Assembly: GCA_026388655.1 (NCBI GenBank)
Contig: JAPLJI010000165.1
Location: 1 to 32,014, forward strand
Direction: 5' to 3'
DNA length: 32,014 nt
Source: Pseudomonadota bacterium
GTDB lineage: Bacteria; Desulfobacterota; JAPLJL01
Part shown: positions 16,450 through 23,105 of the stretch, piece by piece
How the letters are laid out: each line of letters opens with the position of its first letter
How positions within the stretch are numbered: position 1 is the first letter of the stretch
Position numbers and translations under genes: made by a program
The notes under the pieces: generated by a model
Databases searched by the model: none
What the model was told of the DNA's origin: nothing
Seen by the model: only the letters and a program-made list of their open reading frames with translations

Positions 16450-16673
16450 TAATTGTTTGTCATTCCCGTCCCGCATCAGAGTGCGGAATGACGGAATAAG
16501 GTAATCCCATGGCAAGACCACGGGGAATTACAAGTTTAACCCCCATCGTGTAAAGCCATTCACGAAACAGTGCAGTAGATATCCTTCAGCGCGCTTGATT
16601 TTGCCCTCCTTTTTATGAACATTTGAAAGTACAATTGAAAACAATCCCACCCAAGAAGTCCCGGGAGAAATAA
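16450..16673. other. Non-coding spacer before the antitoxin gene
   Basis: No gene is seen. An imperfect inverted pair around CATTCCCGTCCCGCA/TGCGGAATGACG (16461-16495) is the only visible structure. Confidence 0.35.
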
Positions 16674-16895
16674 ATGAAAGAGACCACGATCGCCAAATTG
16701 AGAAATAATACCAAGGAGTATTTCGATTCCGTGGAAAAAGGCGATACGGTCCGGGTTTATCGCCGGGGCCAGCCGATCGCGGAAATCGTGCCCATCCCCA
16801 ATAAGAAGCCTTCCTGGAAAAGAGGAATACCTCGTCTCTCCATTACCGGGAAATCGCTGAGCCGGGAGATCCTTAAGAACCGGGCCGACCGATGA
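16674..16895 (+). CDS. Phd/YefM-type antitoxin
   Basis: A 73-residue protein with the antitoxin pattern of the Phd/YefM family: TTIAKLRNNTKEYFDSVEKGDTV, then VYRRGQPIAEIVPI. The N-terminal half binds operator DNA and the C-terminal tail neutralises the toxin. GGGAGA lies 6 nt before the ATG. Its stop overlaps the ATG of the following PIN gene by ATGA, the usual antitoxin-toxin coupling. Because the toxin is truncated, the antitoxin is probably an orphan. It could still act on related toxins elsewhere, which is inference. Confidence 0.85.
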   Translation: MKETTIAKLRNNTKEYFDSVEKGDTVRVYRRGQPIAEIVPIPNKKPSWKRGIPRLSITGKSLSREILKNRADR

Positions 16896-16972
16896 AGGTG
16901 TTTTTCGACACCTCGGCCCTGATCAAGCGGTATATCGAGGAACCCGGGAGCATTTTATTCCGATTTCGCTAG
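16892..16972 (+). pseudogene. Truncated PIN-domain (VapC-type) toxin
   Basis: The frame begins MKVFFDTSALIKRYIEEPGS, the classic PIN N-terminus with the first metal-binding Asp (residue 6), and stops at TAG after 26 codons. Intact VapC toxins have about 130-140 residues with three more acidic residues, so this copy cannot be active. It is coupled to the antitoxin by a 4-nt overlap. Confidence 0.8.
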
Positions 16973-16982
16973 AAGAACGGGC

Positions 16983-17117
16983 ATGAAATTCAAACTGGAT
17001 GAAAATTTCGGGAAATCAATCCAAAACATTTTCTGTAACGAAGGCTGCGATTGCATCTTTCTCGAATTAAGAACACCTTTCAAACACCAAGGTAAAGACC
17101 TGACCCTAGAATTCTAG
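16983..17117 (+). pseudogene. Remnant of a DUF5615-like (PIN-like) toxin
   Basis: A 44-codon frame, MKFKLDENFGKSIQNIFCNE and onward to HQGKDLTLEF, starts like DUF5615 family toxins (MKFKLDEN). These are normally about 110-120 residues. It lacks the rest and has no ribosome binding site. It begins 10 nt after the PIN stub, so the region appears to be a patchwork of broken toxin genes. Its stop codon lies in the palindrome CTAGAATTCTAG (17106-17117). Confidence 0.55.
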
Positions 17118-17311
17118 AATTTTTCTTCCCCGTTCGGGCTCTCGCGCTGGATCTCCAACCGGGCGGATTCCCCCAATTGTCGATTCCGGCAGACCATGAC
17201 CACCGCAGCTCCCATCCGAGCCAGCCGAAGCGAGGTAGCCTTACCGATACCCGAGTTTGCGCCGGTGACCATACACACTTTGCCGTCCATCGATGTCGCT
17301 ACCTCCACCAT
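17114..17311 (-). pseudogene. Truncated short-chain dehydrogenase, N-terminal 65 residues
   Basis: Encodes the cofactor-binding start of an SDR: DGKVCMVTGANSGIGKATSL, then GAAVVMVCRNRQLGESARLE, which suggests an NADP-preferring retinol-dehydrogenase-like SDR with Arg after beta-2. It ends at TAG exactly at the palindromic junction 17106-17117, so the catalytic Ser-Tyr-Lys part is missing. The 5' end looks normal: GGGAGGGG precedes the ATG, and the gene starts 33 nt after the stop of the oxidoreductase at 17345. It was probably the second gene of that operon before a deletion. Confidence 0.75.
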
Positions 17312-17344
17312 TTTTCCCCTCCCTTGGTACCGTTCCCGACGATC

Positions 17345-19285
17345 CTAAATCTTCCTCCCCACGTCGAATCCCTCCCGGACAGCCTGGAGAATATCCCGGG
17401 GCGACGCGGCATCACCAATCCGGTACACTTCGCTGACTTTACCCTGAAGCGCCCAGAAAAGCTCATCATTCTGTCGGTTGGCCTGAATTATTATTAGACT
17501 GTGAATGCCCGGGAGCGCCTCTTCCTCCCGAGAATATGCGTTCTCTATCACTACCTGATCCCCGGTAAATTCCTTTACCTTATTATTAAGGATGAACCTT
17601 ACCCCTTTGGTATACGTGCGCATGAGCATTAAAGGGATTTCGGTAATACCGGTAAGAATTGCGGGACTGAACGCCTCGGTAACCAAGATGACCTTCTTCC
17701 CCAGACCGGCCAGGTAGTCCGCCAGCGTAATGGCCGGCTGTTTGAAAACGTTGTCGTAAATCACCACCTGCTCTCCCAGCTCAACACCGTCCCGCAGAAC
17801 CTGGACCTGGTTATACACGTTGGGCAGGTTTCCGCCCGGAAATTCCGCTTCGGTCGGCCTGCTTCCGGCGGCGACAATCACCACATCCGGCGCTTCACCC
17901 AGGACCGTCTGCTCATCAGCTTCCTTTCCCAGGATTAATTTGACGCCGAGCTTTTCAATCCGGTACTTGCGCCACCGGATTATTTCACCGTATTCACCCC
18001 GTTCCGGAATCCGGGTGATGATGTTTACCTGGCCCCCCAGCTCTTTTTCCTTTTCATAGAGGGTTACCGAGTGCCCCCGCTCAGCCGCCACCCGGGCGGC
18101 TTCAAGCCCGGCCGGGCCCCCGCCGATTACGATAACTTTCTTCTTCTTTTCCGCAGGCTTAAGCTCGGTCTCCGCTTCCCGGCCCACCCGGGGATTCTGG
18201 GTGCAGGTAATCGACCGCTCCCGGAATACTCGGGAAGCGCAGCCCTGAACGCAGGCAATACAGTGGCGGATATCATCCAGCTTCCCGGCCCGGGCCTTAT
18301 TGGCAATCTCGGGTTCGGCGATCTGGCCCCGGGTCATCACCACCAGGTCGGCGTGGCCGTCCTCCAGGATTTTCTCCGCCTGGACCGGATCATTGATCCG
18401 GACCGAAGCGAAAATCGGAATCTTCTCCACCGCCGCCCGGATCAGCGAGTGAAATGGAACAAACATCCCCAGGGGAACGTAACAGGGCCCGATTGTCAGG
18501 GTATAATGACCGATCTGGGAGCCGACTGAACAGTTCAGGTAATCTATTTTCCCGGTCGCCTCCAGTTTGCGGGCCACCTCCTGCATTTTCTCATTGTCCA
18601 GGCCGCCGGGATGGAGATCGTCGGAGCTGATCCGGATTCCGACTGTCATCCTCTCGTTGTCAACCTCCGCCCGGACCCGGTCAATCACCTCGGTGACAAA
18701 GGCCATTGGTTCCCCATACCTGTCGGTACGAACATTGGCCCAGGGGGACCAGGACTGCTGGATCAGATAACCGTGGGTCCCGTGCAGCTCGACCCCATCG
18801 AGCCCGCCGTCCCGCGCGGCCCGGGCATAAGCCGCGTAGCCGTCGATAATCTCTCCGATCTCATTTTGCGTGAGGGCCTGGGGCCGCTCCCGGGTGGAGA
18901 AGGATGGAATTTCGGAGAAAGAAATCAGCGGTTTCAGGTTGAGGAAGCTGTCCCATTCCTTGCCGAAGTGAACCAGCTGCAGAAAAACCCTGGCACCATG
19001 CGGCCGGATGGCCTTGATCAGCTTTTGAAACCGGGGGACCAGCTCTCGGGGCGAAAGCATCGGCTCGTTTCCCAAGGTACAACAGGAGGGATGGATGACG
19101 CAGGCACCTATAATCAAAAGCCCGCAGCCCCCCTGGGCCCGCGCCTTGATGTATTCAATGTATTTCTCCGGCGGAAGGTTCTCCTGGAAAAAGCCGAAGC
19201 CGGTATCGTGACTGCTCATCACGATCCGGTTCTTAACCTCAACCGGGCCGAGCTTGATTGGTTGAAACAGGTGTTTAAATTCCAT
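17345..19285 (-). CDS. NADH:flavin oxidoreductase / 2,4-dienoyl-CoA reductase-like enzyme
   Basis: A 646-residue enzyme of the FadH/TMADH type: an N-terminal old-yellow-enzyme FMN barrel (about 1-335), a 4Fe-4S segment (Cys342, Cys345, Cys349, Cys361) and a C-terminal FAD/NAD(P) domain beginning VIVIGGGPAGLEAARV (residue 385). GVELHGTHGYLIQQ followed by SPWANVRTDRYG is the barrel signature, with Tyr173 at the usual catalytic position. Such proteins reduce unsaturated acyl-CoAs, enoates or bile-acid-type steroids, or demethylate amines; the exact substrate is not decidable. The start has AGGAGG 4 nt before the ATG. An SDR stub follows downstream and an AraC-type regulator diverges upstream, so regulation by the latter is likely. 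Confidence 0.9.
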   Translation of the reverse strand: MEFKHLFQPIKLGPVEVKNRIVMSSHDTGFGFFQENLPPEKYIEYIKARAQGGCGLLIIGACVIHPSCCTLGNEPMLSPRELVPRFQKLIKAIRPHGARVFLQLVHFGKEWDSFLNLKPLISFSEIPSFSTRERPQALTQNEIGEIIDGYAAYARAARDGGLDGVELHGTHGYLIQQSWSPWANVRTDRYGEPMAFVTEVIDRVRAEVDNERMTVGIRISSDDLHPGGLDNEKMQEVARKLEATGKIDYLNCSVGSQIGHYTLTIGPCYVPLGMFVPFHSLIRAAVEKIPIFASVRINDPVQAEKILEDGHADLVVMTRGQIAEPEIANKARAGKLDDIRHCIACVQGCASRVFRERSITCTQNPRVGREAETELKPAEKKKKVIVIGGGPAGLEAARVAAERGHSVTLYEKEKELGGQVNIITRIPERGEYGEIIRWRKYRIEKLGVKLILGKEADEQTVLGEAPDVVIVAAGSRPTEAEFPGGNLPNVYNQVQVLRDGVELGEQVVIYDNVFKQPAITLADYLAGLGKKVILVTEAFSPAILTGITEIPLMLMRTYTKGVRFILNNKVKEFTGDQVVIENAYSREEEALPGIHSLIIIQANRQNDELFWALQGKVSEVYRIGDAASPRDILQAVREGFDVGRKI

Positions 19286-19429
19286 TGCTCCTCCTGACGG
19301 ATAGATCCCATTATATTTTACTTAATCTATTGAGGAATTTCTTCCTTGAAAAAACCTAAAATTTGCTATTTTTTTCCTTAAATAGTTAAATATTCCCGCA
19401 TATTCGGATATTTATTACGATTTTATAAC

Positions 19430-20287
19430 ATGGACACGATATGCTTTCACCAGCTCACCTCCTCGCCCGGCGATAAATTCCACCTCACGCGGGCGACCAT
19501 TCCCGGAGGGAGCACAATCCGCCAGCACACCCATGACTTCATCGAGATCCTCTGGGTTGACGGCGGTGAGGCCACTCATGAGGTAAACGGAGAGTCGGTC
19601 TCGATTCGAACCAACCACCTGATCATGATGCGAACGGGGGACGTTCACGGATTCACCTGCGACCGGGAGAGCAATCTTGTCCTGGTGAACATTGCCTTTC
19701 GGGCAGAAATCCTGGAGCATATCCGTAGCCGGTACTTCCCCGGCGCCCCGTTCTTCTATGGGGGCGAGTCGCGCCTTCCCAAGATGGTGGACCTGGATAA
19801 CGACTTCCGCCGCCGGGCCGGTGACCACGTCGACCTTTTAGCGAATGAACCACGGACGCTCTTCCACATTGAGCGTTTCCTGCTCAATCTGTTTCACCAT
19901 ATTGAGAGTCGCTCCGCAGAAGAATTTTCTCCCCTCTGCCCGGACTGGTTAATGAGGGCATATACCCTGGTCCAGAAACCGGAGATATTTACCGGCGGGG
20001 TGAAAGCGTTCCGGCGGCTGTGCGGCAAGTCCGCAACCCACGTGGCCCGGGAATCTCGGGAATGGTTAAAATCAACCCCGTCTCAGATCATCAACCGCAC
20101 CCGGATGGATTACGCGGCCAAGGAACTGTCCATGACCGATCGAACGATACTGGACATCTCCCTGGATTGCGGCTTCAGCTCCTTAAGCCGCTTCTACCAG
20201 ATATTCAAGCAACAATACCGAATGTCGCCGAGGAAGTACCGGATAAAAAACAAATCCGTAACCGGCAGGAGAGGATTAGAAACCTGA
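19430..20287 (+). CDS. AraC-family transcriptional regulator
   Basis: A 285-residue regulator. The N-terminal cupin-like effector domain (HTHDFIEILWVDGGEATHEVNGE, in which HTHDFIEI is the metal- or ligand-side motif) covers about residues 1-130. The C-terminal 100 residues form the double helix-turn-helix: YAAKELSMTDRTILDISLDC, then GFSSLSRFYQIFKQQYRMSPRKYR, the AraC signature. It is divergent from the old-yellow-enzyme-like gene with a 144-nt shared spacer, the typical arrangement of an activator and its target. No strong ribosome binding site precedes the ATG at 19430. Confidence 0.9.
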   Translation: MDTICFHQLTSSPGDKFHLTRATIPGGSTIRQHTHDFIEILWVDGGEATHEVNGESVSIRTNHLIMMRTGDVHGFTCDRESNLVLVNIAFRAEILEHIRSRYFPGAPFFYGGESRLPKMVDLDNDFRRRAGDHVDLLANEPRTLFHIERFLLNLFHHIESRSAEEFSPLCPDWLMRAYTLVQKPEIFTGGVKAFRRLCGKSATHVARESREWLKSTPSQIINRTRMDYAAKELSMTDRTILDISLDCGFSSLSRFYQIFKQQYRMSPRKYRIKNKSVTGRRGLET

Positions 20288-20331
20288 TTTATTGAAAAAA
20301 ACGGAAACGGTGGGTACAATTCGAAATCGTT

Positions 20332-20450
20332 GACGGGTAGCTCAGCCTGACCTCCGAAGCTCCTGTCCTACAAAGCTCCTGTCCTTCGAAACTTCAGCGT
20401 AGTAGGATTAACGGAGGACGGTTTGGTAGAGCATCGGATTGAGAATCCGA
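20332..20450 (+). pseudogene. tRNA fragment split in the D-loop by a hairpin repeat
   Basis: GACGGGT (20332-20338) and AGCTCAG (20339-20345) match a tRNA 5' acceptor strand and D-arm. GGTAGAGC (20425-20432) gives the D-arm 3' side. TCGGA-TTGAGAA-TCCGA (20434-20450) is a perfect 5-bp anticodon stem with a 7-nt loop and GAG in the anticodon position. The D-loop carries about 75 extra bases bounded by CCTCCG (20351) and CGGAGG (20412). No T-arm, 3' acceptor strand or CCA is seen after 20450. I read it as a dead tRNA remnant. GAG would mean Leu, but the D-arm is class I, so the identity is open. Confidence 0.55.
20351..20417. repeat. Nested hairpin repeat inside the tRNA fragment
   Basis: Outer ends CCTCCG/CGGAGG enclose TCCTAC...GTAGTAGGA, which encloses TGTCCTTCGAAACTTCAGCGTAG. 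The unit AAGCTCCTGTCCTNC occurs twice in tandem (20357 and 20373 regions). The pattern fits repeated insertion of the same small hairpin element into itself. Related copies are at 1961-1984, 26237-26312 and 31828-31865. Confidence 0.6.
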
Positions 20451-20491
20451 TAATAACAACTTATAAATATTCAACCTGGGGGGGACATAAA

Positions 20492-21325
20492 ATGAGCGAA
20501 AGAAAGTTGACTTTTAGCGACCGGATGGCGGGGAAGTTCGGCAAGAACCACCTCGTGTTGAGGATAATGCTGGAATCGATGAAGGCCTTCTTCAAGATCG
20601 TCGCCCTGCCGGGGATCCGCAACCGGCATAGCTGGGTCAGCCCGAAGTTGAATAGCATGGCGGCCCTCCCCATCAACCAGGAGCTGTATTCTCAGAGCGT
20701 CTCGCTTCCCCTCCCCGTGCTCACCGAGATTATCGAAAAGGCCTCCCACCGGATGTTAATGAACGTGTGCGGGTGCCGGGTTGCCTATAAGTGTAAAAAT
20801 CACTCCCCTGAAATCGGTTGTATCTTCATGGGCCCGGGTGTATTGAGTATTTCCCCTGGGCTGGGACGCCTGGTCTCAGCCGAAGAAGCGCTGGAACATA
20901 GCCGGAAAGCCATCGCCAGCGGCCTCGTCCCCTGTGTCGGCAAGTCGGAACTCGATAAAACCCTCTTCATAATGCCGAAGGACGCCAAGTTCATCGGACT
21001 GTGCTATTGCTGTCACTGTTGCTGCATAGGCGGGGCGGCCTTTAAGAGCCTGCCTCTGGAGCATCTGAACCGGATCTTCCCCCGGATCGAGGGACTCAGG
21101 ATCGAGATCACCGACGCATGCAACGGCTGTGGAACCTGTGTTGAATATTGCCTCTACGATGCTATCACTATCGAAAACGGGCGGGCCGTCCAAAGTGAAA
21201 TGTGCCGCGGTTGCGGAAGGTGCGCCCTGCAGTGCCCCTCAGACGCAATCGAGATATCCCTAGATAATCCGAAATTCAAGGAAGAAATAATTAATCGAAT
21301 CAGCACGGTAAGCGGGGTGATTTAA
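20492..21325 (+). CDS. Ferredoxin-domain protein with Cys-cluster domain, short form
   Basis: A 277-residue protein. The C-terminal 70 residues hold two 4Fe-4S motifs (Cys210, 213, 216, 220 and Cys238, 241, 244, 248). The middle (about 90-180) has CGCR (Cys93, Cys95), Cys101, Cys110 and a dense run LCYCCHCCC (171-178), matching in order the central domain of the two longer paralogs at 21572 and 26987. The first 60 residues are basic and amphipathic with no winged-helix motif. GGGGGGGA is 8 nt before the ATG at 20492; an earlier frame start lies in the tRNA remnant and is not credible. I infer a redox or metal-binding role; no enzymatic function can be named. Confidence 0.75.
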   Translation: MSERKLTFSDRMAGKFGKNHLVLRIMLESMKAFFKIVALPGIRNRHSWVSPKLNSMAALPINQELYSQSVSLPLPVLTEIIEKASHRMLMNVCGCRVAYKCKNHSPEIGCIFMGPGVLSISPGLGRLVSAEEALEHSRKAIASGLVPCVGKSELDKTLFIMPKDAKFIGLCYCCHCCCIGGAAFKSLPLEHLNRIFPRIEGLRIEITDACNGCGTCVEYCLYDAITIENGRAVQSEMCRGCGRCALQCPSDAIEISLDNPKFKEEIINRISTVSGVI

Positions 21326-21427
21326 CAGCCTGTGTGAGATGGGGTCAACCCTTAATATTTGATATTATCACCATCGCTAAACAATCTTTTTCTGGATTTT
21401 AGGAAATTCAACGGGATGTTAGTTCCG

Positions 21428-21485
21428 TTCCGGGCGGGGATTAGTCGTTTGCCGGAAGCAAACGCCAACCTGGAAACCTGACCTT
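21428..21485 (+). promoter_or_regulatory. Shared upstream element, copy A
   Basis: This 58-nt stretch matches 26829-26886 at 47 positions without a gap; ten of the eleven differences are transitions. The longest identical run is CTGGAAACCTGA-like sequence near the 3' end. It ends 86 nt before the ATG of the long ferredoxin gene at 21572. In this copy GTTTGC-CGGAA-GCAAAC forms a 6-bp hairpin. Confidence 0.6.
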
Positions 21486-21571
21486 AAGAGATTTAATGAA
21501 TTGATGAAATTTAGTGTGCCAAGGCAAGCTGGTGGCTTTATATTTTGCCTTAAAAGAAAGGGGGGGTAGAA

Positions 21572-22858
21572 ATGGGAGATCATCATAATATTTACGGGCA
21601 TCTCCGGAAGCGTTTGGACGCTAATCCGGTTGGAGCCCCGGACACTCCGCTATTTCAAAAGGTCCTGTCGACTCTCTTTTCCGAGGAAGAAGCCTGGCTG
21701 GCTTGCAAGATGCCCAACAGCTTATCCAATTTGCCGAAGTTGTCTCGCATCACTCGCTGGCCGGAGAACAAACTCGAAAAGGTGTTGGAAAAGATGGCGG
21801 ACCGGGGGCTGGTAGTGGATTTAGACCGGAATGGGGAAAAGTATTATATCTTGATGCCGACCATCCCGGGTTTTTTCGAGATGCTGCTGATGAAGAAACG
21901 GGATGATGTTCCTCAGGAGGAACTGGCCCGGTACTTAAGGGAGGACCAAAAATCCATCTACCCGAAAATTTTCGGAGGGGATACCCAGTTCGGGCGGATC
22001 CTTCATTACGAAGAAGCCCTCTCGAAGGATGATTACCAGGAGGTCTGCTCTTATGAAAAGGTCTCGGATATTATCCGGGAGGCGAAAATGATTTCCGTTT
22101 CCCTTTGTTATTGCCGCCATGAGAGAAAAATATTGGAGGAGCAGTGCCCTCACCCTTTGGAGGTCTGTAACGGCTTGGGCATGGGCGCGGATTTCATTGT
22201 TCGGCATAATTTTGGACGCCGGATCGAAAAGGAAGAGGCCCTGGACATGATTGCTCAGACCCAGGAGGCAGGATTGGTACACATGGTTGACAATGTTCAG
22301 AGGCGTCCGACCTTCCTCTGCCATTGCTGTTCCTGCGCGTGCGGGATTGTCAAATCGTTCCAGGAGATTAGCGAATTTCATACGGTAATGACCTCAAATT
22401 TCCTTGCCCAGGTTGACCCGGAGACCTGTGCCGGCTGTGGGCGTTGCGCCCGGGCCTGCCCCATTGGGGCGATAACCCTTCGCAAGATCTGGGAACCAAA
22501 GTCCGATCTTCGGGCCGAGGTGGACGAATCCATCTGCCTGGGGTGCGGGGTCTGCGTGCGGTCTTGCCGGAAGGATTCGCTCCATCTCCATCCCCGAAAA
22601 GAGCGGGTGTTGACCCCGGAAAGTACTTTTTACCGGATGGCCCTGATGGCCTTGGAACGGGGTAAATTCCAAGAACTGATATTCAACAATCCTGACAAGG
22701 TAACCCATCGGGTAGGGAAAATCCTGGTAAAATCCTTCCTGCAGCTGCCTCCGGTAAAGCGGGTTTTACTCCAGAAGGAAGTTAATTCCAAGTTGTTAAA
22801 TTTTTTGCATGAGATGGCTCGCCGATCTAAGGATGGATGGGTTCTGGATTATATGTAG
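21572..22858 (+). CDS. Winged-helix / Cys-cluster / double 4Fe-4S ferredoxin protein
   Basis: A 428-residue protein, function not established. Residues 25-100 look like a winged-helix domain: helix LFSEEEAWLACKMP, then LPKLSRITRWPENKLEKVLEKMADRGLV and a wing DRNGEKYYILMP. The central domain has CYCRHE (Cys179, Cys181), Cys192, HPLEVC (Cys199) and CHCCSCAC (Cys250-257). Two ferredoxin motifs follow: Cys286, 289, 292, 296 and Cys322, 325, 328, 332. The C-terminal 90 residues are helical (FLQLPPVKRVLLQKEVNSK). GGGGGGT precedes the ATG. It lies 246 nt after its short paralog. A redox- or metal-sensing regulator, or an electron-transfer protein with a partner-binding wing, are both possible. Confidence 0.8.
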   Translation: MGDHHNIYGHLRKRLDANPVGAPDTPLFQKVLSTLFSEEEAWLACKMPNSLSNLPKLSRITRWPENKLEKVLEKMADRGLVVDLDRNGEKYYILMPTIPGFFEMLLMKKRDDVPQEELARYLREDQKSIYPKIFGGDTQFGRILHYEEALSKDDYQEVCSYEKVSDIIREAKMISVSLCYCRHERKILEEQCPHPLEVCNGLGMGADFIVRHNFGRRIEKEEALDMIAQTQEAGLVHMVDNVQRRPTFLCHCCSCACGIVKSFQEISEFHTVMTSNFLAQVDPETCAGCGRCARACPIGAITLRKIWEPKSDLRAEVDESICLGCGVCVRSCRKDSLHLHPRKERVLTPESTFYRMALMALERGKFQELIFNNPDKVTHRVGKILVKSFLQLPPVKRVLLQKEVNSKLLNFLHEMARRSKDGWVLDYM

Positions 22859-23105
22859 TAAATTTAGGGTTTGTCCTTCGATCCATCATTGATATTTGAA
22901 AACCTATGGTCAGGTCTTTACCTTGGTATTTGGGGAAGGTAAGTCAGATCCTAATGAGCAATTTAGGGGCTGGTGATTTGTTGATTTATTTAATTTGGAT
23001 CTTTCGAAATGCAAAGATATAGTCAGCCCTTGTTAATGAACAAATTCATCAAAATAATTCTCGTTAATTCCCGCTTCCACGGAGGAGATTTTATCAAGAT
23101 CCTTT
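22859..23105. other. Non-coding spacer with a GGTCAGGTCTTTACC repeat
   Basis: No gene is seen. The segment 22904-22931 is an inverted copy of 17082-17109 (26 of 28 bases). In the minus frame it would encode QGKDLT, the same six residues as in the toxin remnant there. Confidence 0.5.

Noticed and set aside
20434-20450. Functional tRNA-Leu (GAG)
   Set aside because: The T-arm and 3' acceptor are absent, the D-arm is class I rather than Leu-like, and the D-loop is disrupted.
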